A stretch of DNA of 64,000 bases from Pandoraea eparura (GTDB lineage Bacteria; Pseudomonadota; Gammaproteobacteria; Burkholderiales; Burkholderiaceae), in the NCBI RefSeq assembly GCF_902459725.1, contig NZ_CABPSH010000015.1, positions 1 through 64,000 of the forward strand. Direction: 5' to 3'. The notes beneath the pieces are model-generated. The model had not been told where the DNA came from. It was given only the letters and a program-made list of their open reading frames with translations, and did not search any database. Made by a program: the position numbers and the translations under genes. How positions within the stretch are numbered: the first letter of the stretch is position 1; every line of letters starts with the position of its first letter. Shown piece after piece: positions 7,904 to 15,708 of the stretch.

Positions 7904-8665
7904 ATGAACCGATATGTCCCGATGCTGGCCATTCCGCTGCTTGCGAGTGCCGTGCCGGCGTTCGCATCGAGCGTGGTGCCCGAGAGCTGGACGCCTGTGA
8001 GCGATGAAGTGCTCGCGCATGCGACCGGCAAGTACGCACAACAGAACATGATCACGGGCTTTCAGCTCGTCATGCAGTCGCAATGGCAGATGCCGACAGG
8101 TGCAAGCCTGATGGCCACCGGCGTGCTGGGTGTCAATCAAAACGGGGGCGGCTTCCAGGTCCAGACGGGCGCCGCGACCGGCATCATCCCCGGTCTGGTC
8201 AACGCGACCGGGCCCCTGACGCAGTCCGTCGCGGGCGCGGCGAGCGTGCTCATCAATGGCGTCGCCCAGATCACGCAGGTGGCCGGCGACGCGAACAACG
8301 CCCTGAATAAAGCCATCATCCAGTTCGGTCCTGGGGTTTCCATCGCCTCGCTGGTGCCGGTCGGCGGGCAGGGCGCGAACAATTCACAGACCACGGTAGG
8401 CAATCTGAGCGCCAGCGTGGCCATTACGTCGGCCGGCATGCAGATCACGCTCAACACGCCGAACGGTAATCTCGGCCAGAGCATAGGCGGCGGGGCCGGC
8501 GCGGCGATGAACCAGATCATGCAGGTCGTGCAGGTGGCCGGGAACGCCCAGCAGGTGATGAACACAATGCAATTGAATCTGCAGACGAGTCCGCTCACGA
8601 CGGCCGGATTGCATCAGGCCGGCATTCAGAGCGCGTTGGCCAACATCGCCGCCATTCGCCGATGA
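7904..8665 (+). CDS. Exported protein of the Fap-like operon (FapE position)
   Basis: This is a 253-residue protein with a signal peptide ending VPAFA (residue 21). The mature amino end has 'VSDEVLAHATGKYA' (32-45), then 'ITGFQLVMQSQWQ' (50-62). The first block resembles double-glycine leader motifs handled by C39 peptidases. The rest alternates Gly/Ala/Asn/Gln/Val with pieces such as 'ITQVAGDANNALNKA' and 'MQVVQVAGNAQQVMN', giving an amyloid-like low-charge composition. It sits between the peptidase and the outer-membrane channel, where FapE lies in Pseudomonas. I cannot show homology to FapE by eye, so the role is a positional inference. Confidence 0.7.
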   Translation: MNRYVPMLAIPLLASAVPAFASSVVPESWTPVSDEVLAHATGKYAQQNMITGFQLVMQSQWQMPTGASLMATGVLGVNQNGGGFQVQTGAATGIIPGLVNATGPLTQSVAGAASVLINGVAQITQVAGDANNALNKAIIQFGPGVSIASLVPVGGQGANNSQTTVGNLSASVAITSAGMQITLNTPNGNLGQSIGGGAGAAMNQIMQVVQVAGNAQQVMNTMQLNLQTSPLTTAGLHQAGIQSALANIAAIRR

Positions 8666-9013
8666 GGGTCGACGATCGTCGATCTGTGTACTACTGTCGA
8701 CGAAGGCAAGGGCAAGTGAAGTGACGGCGGCGCGCTGCAATGCATGCGCAGGGCGACGCCGGGAGCCGCGTCCGGCAGCGTCGTAACCGTTGACCGGACG
8801 CCATGATAACGAGAAGTGGGGCGTCGCCGCGAATCGCTTGCGGCGCACAAGAAGGTGATGTCGGCAGAGCCCGGGCATTGCACGTCCACCCAGATCGGAC
8901 CGGGTTTCGCACGCATTACCCCGCAGTCGAGCAGCAAGGACAACCGTTGTTGGCAATACGTGTTTGTTGGATTGCGCGCGGGCGCCTGTCCGCACTTTTA
9001 CCCGGGGGGGATC
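8666..9013 (+). other. Intergenic gap before the outer-membrane channel gene
   Basis: These 348 bases have no supported gene. Frames that run into the next CDS lack a ribosome site and a signal peptide at their upstream starts. I looked for -24/-12 elements and sigma-70 hexamers and found none that was convincing, and no clear terminator either. It is unusually long for the inside of an operon, so a separate promoter for the channel gene is possible. Confidence 0.4.
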
Positions 9014-10345
9014 ATGAACACTCATCGCTTTTTTCCCGTTGCCGCTATTCCGTTGGGGGTACTGCTTTTCACGCTATCGGCCCAGGCTCAGGAGCATACG
9101 AACCCATCGCCGGACGACCGTCTCCAAATGTTGATGGACATGGTCGACCGGCAGCAGCGGGAAATTTCTTCTCTGAAACAGCGCCTCACGGACATCGAGA
9201 TGGCGCAACGCGGGCGCGGTCTGACCGCGTGGGACACCGCGCAAATCGCGCAGGTCTCACCCGGTGACGGGTCGGCCGCCGGTTCGGCGGGCACCCCTGG
9301 CGGCGGTGCCGCCGGCGCGAAGGGACCGTCGTCGGCCACGCCGATCGGCGAGACGCAGCAGATGCAGAAGAGTACGAGCGAATCGCAGCGCACGCCGGCC
9401 GAAGAGGCCGTCGTGCAGGCGCAGCATGCGCCGCTGTTCGACCACAAGCTGACCATCGATACCGGGATCAGTTACAGCTACTACGATCGGCGGCAACTCG
9501 TGTTGAGCGGCTTCCTCGCCCTGGACGCCATCTTTCTCGGTCAGTTGAATCTGGGGGAGACGAAAGCCAATGTATGGACCTTCGACGTCAACACACGCTA
9601 CGGGATCAATGACCGGCTGAGCGTGGCGTTCGACGTGCCGTATCTCTACCGAAATTCGGACTTCATCTCGGGTGGGGTCGGTGGTGCGGCGTCGTCGATC
9701 AGCGACATCAGCAAGAATTCGGCGAACATCGGCGACGTGAATGCGTCGCTGTACTACCAGCTCGTCAAGGAAAATGCGAACTGGCCCGACATCGTGGCGT
9801 CGTTGCGCGTGACCGCGCCGACCGGTACGTCACCGTTCGGCATCAAGCTCGGCACGCCCGACCCGTCGAACAATAACCTGACGACACCATCGCGCCTGCC
9901 GACCGGCAATGGCATCTGGGCATTTACTGCCGGGCTGTCGTTTCTGCGCACCTACGATCCGATCGTGCTGTTCGCCAACCTGGCGTACACGTACAACGTT
10001 GCCCGCACGTTCGACGACATTTCGACCATCGAAGGCACGACGCAGCCCGCAAAGGTCAAGCTTGGCGACATCATCCAGGTGGGCGCGGGGATGGCGTTGG
10101 CGCTCAATGACAAGACAGCGCTGTCGATCTCCTACTCGACGGCGATCTCGCGTGCGACAAAAACGGCTACGCCGGGGGGGGCTTACACCACGGTGGCGGG
10201 TAGCTCGACGAACGCGGCATCGCTCAATTTCGGCATCAACTATGCGATCAACAAGCATTGGACGGTGAATGGTTACGTCAATGCGGGCATGTCTCCGGAT
10301 GCCCCGAACTACGTGATCGGTCTGCGCTTCCCATACACGTTCTGA
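9014..10345 (+). CDS. Outer-membrane beta-barrel with N-terminal coiled coil, FapF-like
   Basis: This 443-residue protein has a signal peptide ending LSAQA (residue 25). Residues 35-66 form a coiled coil (RLQMLMDMVDRQQREISSLK). A low-complexity Gly/Ala/Ser linker follows, and from about residue 145 there are alternating amphipathic strands ending 'NYVIGLRFPYTF'. A final phenylalanine is the usual outer-membrane barrel sorting signal. A coiled coil in front of a 12-strand-type barrel is the layout of FapF, the trimeric channel that secretes Fap subunits. A long purine run (GGGGGGG) stands before ATG 9014. An alternative is a generic porin or phenol-type transporter, but the coiled coil and the neighbours favour FapF. 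Confidence 0.78.
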   Translation: MNTHRFFPVAAIPLGVLLFTLSAQAQEHTNPSPDDRLQMLMDMVDRQQREISSLKQRLTDIEMAQRGRGLTAWDTAQIAQVSPGDGSAAGSAGTPGGGAAGAKGPSSATPIGETQQMQKSTSESQRTPAEEAVVQAQHAPLFDHKLTIDTGISYSYYDRRQLVLSGFLALDAIFLGQLNLGETKANVWTFDVNTRYGINDRLSVAFDVPYLYRNSDFISGGVGGAASSISDISKNSANIGDVNASLYYQLVKENANWPDIVASLRVTAPTGTSPFGIKLGTPDPSNNNLTTPSRLPTGNGIWAFTAGLSFLRTYDPIVLFANLAYTYNVARTFDDISTIEGTTQPAKVKLGDIIQVGAGMALALNDKTALSISYSTAISRATKTATPGGAYTTVAGSSTNAASLNFGINYAINKHWTVNGYVNAGMSPDAPNYVIGLRFPYTF

Positions 10346-10392
10346 CGCGGGACGCGCAGCGTAGCTGAGCAAGCGGGGGGCAGGAAAGTAAA

Positions 10393-10422
10393 CTGCGCGT
10401 CGCCAGCCATGGGGACGCGCAG
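10393..10422. terminator. Terminator-like hairpin between converging genes
   Basis: A perfect nine-pair stem, CTGCGCGTC (10393-10401) with GACGCGCAG (10414-10422), closes a 12-base loop. It lies between the channel gene and the converging gene at 10477-10932. There is no T-run on either side, so termination is only a possibility. Confidence 0.35.
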
Positions 10423-10476
10423 AGACTCAGGGCAATGAAGGACTTGGGGATAGCGAGGGGGCGGCGCGGCCGGCGG

Positions 10477-10932
10477 TCAGCGTGACAGGCGGGTCGGAAT
10501 ACGCCCAACCCCCGCGTTGACGGACAGCGTGGTCGGCTGCATTCCCGAGGCCAGCGCAGGGGGCGAAACGTGCGACATCTGCGGCATTCGCGACGTGGTG
10601 GCGGTCATGTGCGGCGCGTCCGGCAAGGCCATCGATACCTGCGTGGGCGTGGGCAGTGGCGTGGGGGGGACGACTTCGTCCCACAGGCGCACATTGTTGG
10701 CCGTTGCCAACGCCGCGTGAAGCGGCACGACAGCGCCAGCCCCGGTGCCGGGAAGATTGGCGACGATGCTTTGTCGCAGGTTCACCGCGCGAGTGCTGGC
10801 AAGCAAGGCGTCGTTCACCCCAACCGGAACGCCGCCGAGGGCGGTGGTCTCGGCTTGCGCGGTCATGGCAAAGCAGGCGACCATCAGGCAGCCTGCGGCG
10901 ACACACGTCGTCTTGACGGTAAAGTTTTTCAT
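10477..10932 (-). CDS. Exported protein, paralogue of the first Fap-like operon gene
   Basis: This 151-residue protein has a signal peptide ending MTAQA (residue 27). It shares with the product of 3972-4547 a V/I-N/D-D-x-x-L-x-S-x-R-x-x-N-L block (39-52), then 'NNVRLWDEVVPPTP' (79-92) and a tail rich in Pro, Thr and Met. It is on the opposite strand and converges on the channel gene, so it forms its own transcription unit within the cluster. The start is taken at the ATG whose complement is at 10930-10932, just before the signal peptide; a longer in-frame start exists upstream but would spoil the signal. Function is unknown. Confidence 0.7.
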   Translation of the reverse strand: MKNFTVKTTCVAAGCLMVACFAMTAQAETTALGGVPVGVNDALLASTRAVNLRQSIVANLPGTGAGAVVPLHAALATANNVRLWDEVVPPTPLPTPTQVSMALPDAPHMTATTSRMPQMSHVSPPALASGMQPTTLSVNAGVGRIPTRLSR

Positions 10933-11322
10933 GGCGTGCCCCCCGGCCTCCAGCGGCTGTACTCTCAGCACGCTTGTATTTTATGGCGCGTTTCGAGAAA
11001 AGGAAGGGAAAAAAGTAATAGCGGAATGTCAGAAAATTGAGTAAATAAGTTACGCAGATTGCGGTTTGTCGTCCAGAGGCTGCAAAAAGCGGTGTTCGCG
11101 AGGTTCAGACCTGTCGCCATGCGGGTTTCGTGCATGAACTGTGCTGAAAGCGAGGTGACGCCTGATGTTTGTCTGATGACGAAGGCTGGAGGGTTTCTTC
11201 GGTTTTCATCCCGACCGAGATATGTGTCGTGCATGCGACAGGCGGGGCAGGAACGTGCGCATCGGACTTGAATTGAAGCGGGGCGGCGGCCCGGGGGGCT
11301 GACCGGAATGACGGGGGAAGCC
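10933..11322. other. Divergent intergenic region, partly AT-rich
   Basis: This is about 390 bases between two divergent genes, one for the paralogous exported protein (minus strand) and one for the LuxR-type regulator (plus strand). The segment at about 10975-11060 is clearly richer in A and T than its surroundings, as expected for promoters. A possible minus-strand -10 (TAAAAT) falls there, but I found no good -35 partner. No gene is supported. Confidence 0.4.
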
Positions 11323-12048
11323 ATGCGCGTGCTGGTCGTGGGTGAGGCTGCCAGTTGGCTTAGCGGCTTGCAGGTCGCGTTGCAGATCGACGCGAACGCG
11401 ACGCCGTCGGTCTTGCGTCACGTCGATGATGTGACAGCGCAGGACTGGCTCTGGTTGCGCGAGCTGCCGTCGCGTCGCGCGCTCGTGCTTGCCGAATCGA
11501 TCGCCCGTACCCCGGCCATCGACGGTTTGTGCGCCGTCGCCGCCGAGTGTGCACCGCCCGTGCCCGTGGTCGTCATCGGGGATGCGGGTTTTCCCGATGA
11601 AATGATTCGCTGGCTGCAGGCTGGCGCGGCGGCATGTCTGCCTTGGCCAAGCTCGGTCGCCCGTACCCGCGCCGCTTTCGATCTCGCGTTCGCGGGCGGT
11701 CGCTTCGTGCCGGAAGAAGCCCTCTCGGCGTTGCTCGTCCTTTGGCGCCAGGAGGCGTTGGGCGAAGCACTACCGCTTTCCCGGCTGCCGGTGTTCCCGT
11801 TGGGTGGCGACAAGGCGACCCAACTGGCCGAGTCGGCGCTGCTCGGCATCTCCGCACGGCAGTACGAAATTCTGGCACTCCTATCGCGCGGTTTATCCAT
11901 CAAAACCATCTGCCAGCAACTGGAGATTTCCGAGGGAACCGCCAAGACCCACGTATCTGCCCTGTACCGGCGGCTCGGCGCTCGCAATCGTGGCGAGGCG
12001 ATCTACATCGCGGCGCAGCGTGGTGCGCGTCATCTGTTCGAGACCTGA
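11323..12048 (+). CDS. LuxR-family regulator with degenerate receiver domain
   Basis: This is a 241-residue protein. The C-terminal 65 residues are a clear LuxR/NarL helix-turn-helix (SARQYEILALLSRGLSIKTI, then EGTAKTHVSALYRRLG). The first 120 residues have the length and strand pattern of a receiver ('MRVLVVGEA') but lack the key residues: no acidic pair at strand 1, no phospho-aspartate in 'RALVLAESI', and no conserved lysine in 'AACLPWPSS'. It is therefore probably not controlled by phosphorylation, much like CsgD, the curli regulator. The start is taken at 11323 because it gives a normal receiver amino end with GGGGGA upstream; 11308 is possible. Control of the nearby amyloid-like genes is inference. 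Confidence 0.82.
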   Translation: MRVLVVGEAASWLSGLQVALQIDANATPSVLRHVDDVTAQDWLWLRELPSRRALVLAESIARTPAIDGLCAVAAECAPPVPVVVIGDAGFPDEMIRWLQAGAAACLPWPSSVARTRAAFDLAFAGGRFVPEEALSALLVLWRQEALGEALPLSRLPVFPLGGDKATQLAESALLGISARQYEILALLSRGLSIKTICQQLEISEGTAKTHVSALYRRLGARNRGEAIYIAAQRGARHLFET

Positions 12049-12254
12049 CGGACCATCACCCGCGCACCGGTCGGTCGGATTTCAACACCATTGCACTCGG
12101 AACGTTCCGGGAATTGCTGCACGATGGTTGGCCGATCGCGGGCTGTCGAATTACTATACGAACTTCGTTTGCCACCCATTGCGACAGGCGCGGCCGATGG
12201 CGGCGCCTCGACGTCGACGGCGATGCCTGTCGACGAGGCACAGGAGTCTACGCG

Positions 12255-13607
12255 TTGTCCAAGTCGTCCAGTTCGTCCCACCCGTCCCAGTCGTCACCGT
12301 TGTCACCGTTATCTCAACCGGCCGAATCTGCATTGCCACAAGGCGCCACCGCGGCATCGACTGCCGCCCCGTCCACCGCTTCGCCGGGGAGTGGCGCCGC
12401 AGGCCTGCCGGCGCGAGGTGCGCTCGCCGGCGTGAAGGTGCTCGAACTCGGCACGCTCATCGCGGGCCCGTTTGCCGCGCGCCTGCTCGGGGAATTCGGC
12501 GCCGAGGTGATCAAGATCGAAGACCCGCAGCACGGCGATCCATTGCGCAAGTGGCGCAAGCTGCATCCTGACGCGGGGGGCACGTCGCTCTGGTGGGCCG
12601 TACAGGCGCGTAACAAGAAGTCAGTGACGATCAACCTCAAGTCTGCCGAGGGGCAGGCGATCGTGCGCAAGCTCGCCGCGCAGGCGGACATCGTGGTCGA
12701 GAATTTCCGCCCGGGGCTGCTCGAGCGATTCGGACTGGGATACGAGCAACTCTCGGCCGACAATCCAGGGCTCGTGATGGTGCGTCTGTCGGGATACGGG
12801 CAGACCGGGCCGTATCGCGACCGGCCGGGCTTCGGCGCGATTGCCGAATCGATGGGCGGACTGCGCCACATCACCGGGTATCCCGACCTGCCGCCGCCAC
12901 GCATCGGCATTTCCATCGGCGACTCCATCGCGGCGTTGCACGGCGTGATCGGCGCGATGATGGCGCTGCATCACCGCAATGTGAACGGTGGGCGAGGGCA
13001 GGTGGTCGACGTTGCGCTGTACGAGGCGGTATTCAACCTCATGGAGAGCGTCGTGCCCGAGTACAGCGTGGCCGGGATGGTGCGCGAGCGCACGGGGGCG
13101 TCGCTGCCGGGCATCGTGCCGTCGAACACCTATGCGTGCGCCGACGGCATGATCGTGGTGGGCGGCAATAGCGATCCGATCTTCAAGCGGCTGATGCATG
13201 CCATCGGCCGGCCCGATCTGGCGGAAGATCCTGCGCTCGCACACAACGACGGCCGCGTGCCGCGCACGCAGGAAATCGACGAGGCGATCGGCCACTGGAC
13301 GCGCGCGCGTTCGATCGACGACGCGTTGGCCGTGCTGCAAGGGGCCGACGTGCCGGCCAGCCGCATCTATACCGTGGCCGACATGTTCCAGGATCCGCAG
13401 TTCATGGCGCGAGAGATGATCCAGCGCCACACGTTGCCGGACGGCACGCCGATCGATTTGCCCAACATCACGCCCAAGCTTTCGCAAACGCCGGGACACA
13501 CACAATGGCTCGGCCCGGCACTTGGCGAGCACACCGAAGAGGTGCTCGGGCAACTGGGTTATGATGCCGAGCACATCAAGACACTGCGCGAGAACGGTGT
13601 CATTTGA
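12255..13607 (+). CDS. CaiB/BaiF family CoA-transferase (class III)
   Basis: This 450-residue protein has a Ser/Pro/Ala-rich leader of about 50 residues, then the full class III CoA-transferase fold ('GVKVLELGTLIAGPFAARLL', 'VENFRPG', 'SGYGQTGPY'). The likely catalytic aspartate is in 'ISIGDSIAALHG'. Such enzymes move CoA between carboxylic acids; the substrate cannot be read from the sequence. I take TTG 12255 as the start because AGGAG lies at 12242-12246 and no in-frame ATG fits; the open frame extends further upstream without a plausible start. The ABC importer genes follow, so a role in uptake and activation of an organic acid is possible. Confidence 0.85.
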   Translation: MSKSSSSSHPSQSSPLSPLSQPAESALPQGATAASTAAPSTASPGSGAAGLPARGALAGVKVLELGTLIAGPFAARLLGEFGAEVIKIEDPQHGDPLRKWRKLHPDAGGTSLWWAVQARNKKSVTINLKSAEGQAIVRKLAAQADIVVENFRPGLLERFGLGYEQLSADNPGLVMVRLSGYGQTGPYRDRPGFGAIAESMGGLRHITGYPDLPPPRIGISIGDSIAALHGVIGAMMALHHRNVNGGRGQVVDVALYEAVFNLMESVVPEYSVAGMVRERTGASLPGIVPSNTYACADGMIVVGGNSDPIFKRLMHAIGRPDLAEDPALAHNDGRVPRTQEIDEAIGHWTRARSIDDALAVLQGADVPASRIYTVADMFQDPQFMAREMIQRHTLPDGTPIDLPNITPKLSQTPGHTQWLGPALGEHTEEVLGQLGYDAEHIKTLRENGVI

Positions 13608-13711
13608 ACTGATCCGATCTCGCACAGCACCGCGGGGCGTGGCACCGTCCGCGGCTCGTGAACCCGCACGTCACACCAAGAAAAAACGTTGCAACCACGG
13701 AGACAAGCACC

Positions 13712-14743
13712 ATGCAAAGACGTCAGTTCGTTACGGCACTCGCCGCCACCGGTTTGATCGGCGCAGGTATTCGGCCCGGGTTCGCCCAGGGCAAACTCGA
13801 GAAGACCAAGGTCGCGATCGCGGTCGGTGGCAAGAACCTGTTTTACTACCTGCCGCTCACGATTGCCGAACGCCTGAATTATTTCAAGGACGAAGGTCTC
13901 GACGTCGAAATCTCGGATTTCGCTGGCGGCTCGAAGGCGCTGCAAGCGCTCGTGGGCGGTAGCGCCGATGTCGTGTCGGGCGCTTACGAACATACGATCC
14001 TGTTGCAGGCAAAACACCAGTTCATCCGTGCGTTCGTGTTGCAGGGGCGCGCGCCGCAGATCGTCTTCGGTGTGTCGAACAAAACGATGCCGAATTACAA
14101 GTCGCTGGCGGACTTGCGCGGCAAGAAGATCGGTGTGACGGCACCCGGGTCGTCCACCAACATCATGGCGAACTTTGTGCTGGCCAAGGGCGGCGTCAAG
14201 CCCAACGAGGTGGCGTTCGTGGGCGTTGGTGCGTCGTCCGGCGCGCTCGCCGCGATTCGCTCCGGCAACATCGACGCCATCGTCAACCTCGATCCGGTGA
14301 TCACCATGCTCGAGCGCGACAAGGAGATCCGCGTGATCTCGGACACGCGCACGCTCAAGGAGACGGTGTCGGTGTTCGGCGGCCATATGCCGGCGGGATG
14401 TCTGTACACGAACGAATCGTTCATTCAAAAGAATCCGAACACGACGCAGGCGCTCACCAATGCCATGGTGCGGGCGTTGCGCTGGCTTCAGACGGCCGGG
14501 CCGGCGGACATCATCAAGACAGTGCCCGATGCCTATCTGCTGGGCGACCGCGCGCTGTACCTGGATGCCTGGGGCCGCGTGAAGGAAGCCATTTCCCCGG
14601 ATGGCCTGATTCCCGCGGACGGCCCGGCCACGGCGCTGCGCACGTTGCAGGCGTTTGACGAAACGGTCAAGGGCAAGCCGATCGATCTGTCGAAGACGTT
14701 CACGAACGAATTCACGAAGAAGGCCGACGCCAAGTACAAATGA
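13712..14743 (+). CDS. ABC transporter substrate-binding protein, NMT1/SsuA-like
   Basis: This 343-residue periplasmic binding protein of the NitT/TauT group has the patterns 'FYYLPLTIAERLNYFKDEGL', 'GGSKALQALVGGSADVVSGA' and 'LRGKKIGVTAPGSSTN'. The amino end 'MQRRQFVTALAATG' carries a twin arginine before a hydrophobic stretch ending GFAQ, so Tat export is possible besides Sec. It binds an unknown small substrate, perhaps aromatic, sulfonate or nitrile-like as for other family members. GGAG lies before ATG 13712. The stop overlaps the start of the ATPase gene, so the two are coupled. Confidence 0.88.
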   Translation: MQRRQFVTALAATGLIGAGIRPGFAQGKLEKTKVAIAVGGKNLFYYLPLTIAERLNYFKDEGLDVEISDFAGGSKALQALVGGSADVVSGAYEHTILLQAKHQFIRAFVLQGRAPQIVFGVSNKTMPNYKSLADLRGKKIGVTAPGSSTNIMANFVLAKGGVKPNEVAFVGVGASSGALAAIRSGNIDAIVNLDPVITMLERDKEIRVISDTRTLKETVSVFGGHMPAGCLYTNESFIQKNPNTTQALTNAMVRALRWLQTAGPADIIKTVPDAYLLGDRALYLDAWGRVKEAISPDGLIPADGPATALRTLQAFDETVKGKPIDLSKTFTNEFTKKADAKYK

Positions 14744-15555
14744 TGACAGCGCCGGCTCTGAGTTTCGACAGCATTACGTGTACGTTCGTCGCGCGAGACG
14801 ACCGTTCGACGCGTTACACGGCCGTGGCCGATACCTCGCTCGACATTGCGCCGGGCGAGTTTGTCTCGGTCGTCGGCCCGACCGGTTGCGGCAAGTCGAC
14901 GTTGCTCAACGTCGCTGCCGGGTTGCTGGCGCCGTCGTCGGGCACCGTCAAGGTGTTCGGCGAGACGCTCAAGGGCATCAACTCGCGCGCCGGCTATATG
15001 TTTCAGGCCGAGGCGCTGATGCCCTGGCGCAACGCGATCGACAACGTGACCGCCGGGCTCGAGTTCCGAGGCGTCCCCGCCGAGGACGCGACGGCGCGCG
15101 GGCACGAGTGGCTCAAGCGCGTGGGACTGGGCGGGTTCGGCGATCGCTACCCGCACCAGCTCTCGGGCGGCATGCGCAAGCGCGTTGCGATGGCGCAGAC
15201 CCTGATTCTCGATCCGGACATCATTCTGATGGACGAGCCGTTTTCGGCACTCGATATCCAGACGCGTCAGCTCATGGAGAACGAGTTGCTCGAGCTGTGG
15301 GCGGCCAAACGCCGGGCGGTGCTGTTCATCACGCACGACCTGGACGAGGCCATTGCGCTGTCGGACCGTGTCGTGGTGCTGGCGGCAGGGCCGGGCACGC
15401 ACCCCATCGGGGAGTTCCGCATCGATCTGCCGCGTCCGCGCGACGTGGCGGAAATTCGCAATCATGCGCGCTTCACCGAGCTGCACGCCCAGATCTGGGA
15501 CGTGCTGCGCGAGGAGGTGCTCAAGGGCTACGCGCAACAGTTGAAAGCAGTCTGA
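14740..15555 (+). CDS. ABC transporter ATP-binding protein, NitT/TauT type
   Basis: This 271-residue ATPase shows Walker A GPTGCGKST (about 49-57), the Q-loop at 'MFQAEALMPWRN', the signature LSGGM, Walker B 'IILMDEPFSALD' and the H-loop 'FITHDLDEA'. It matches the SsuB/TauB class that powers import of sulfonates, nitrate or related compounds. The start overlaps the preceding stop. Together with the binding protein and the permease it makes a complete importer of unknown substrate. Confidence 0.92.
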   Translation: MMTAPALSFDSITCTFVARDDRSTRYTAVADTSLDIAPGEFVSVVGPTGCGKSTLLNVAAGLLAPSSGTVKVFGETLKGINSRAGYMFQAEALMPWRNAIDNVTAGLEFRGVPAEDATARGHEWLKRVGLGGFGDRYPHQLSGGMRKRVAMAQTLILDPDIILMDEPFSALDIQTRQLMENELLELWAAKRRAVLFITHDLDEAIALSDRVVVLAAGPGTHPIGEFRIDLPRPRDVAEIRNHARFTELHAQIWDVLREEVLKGYAQQLKAV

Positions 15556-15561
15556 AACGTC

Positions 15562-15675
15562 ATGTGGCAAATCGCAGGCTTTCTGATCGACGGGTGCGGC
15601 TGGGGGCAATGGCTGGACTGGTTGGACGGCTTCGATTTGCCGGATGGCTTTGGCTTGTTCGATTGGCTTGTCTGA
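15562..15675 (+). CDS. Possible Trp-rich microprotein (uncertain)
   Basis: A 37-codon frame lies between the ATPase and permease genes. It starts ATG 15562, six bases after the ATPase stop, and ends at TGA 15675. The peptide has five Trp and five Phe among 37 residues with repeated W-L-D/G-F-D-L units ('GQWLDWLDGFDLPDGFG'), so it would be acidic and amphipathic. No ribosome site is evident. It could be a real small protein, a leader peptide, or chance from a GGCTT-rich tract. Reported as a candidate only. Confidence 0.2.
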   Translation: MWQIAGFLIDGCGWGQWLDWLDGFDLPDGFGLFDWLV

Positions 15676-15708
15676 TCGCTCGTCTGATCTTCCCGGAATT
15701 CGTTCGTC

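Noticed and set aside
3972-10345. Curli (csg) operon
   Set aside because: No CsgG-like lipoprotein, CsgE or CsgF pattern is present; the C39 peptidase and coiled-coil barrel fit Fap instead.
11059-11271. A 70-codon plus frame between the divergent genes at 10932 and 11323
   Set aside because: No ribosome site, no family resemblance and it overlaps the expected promoter region.
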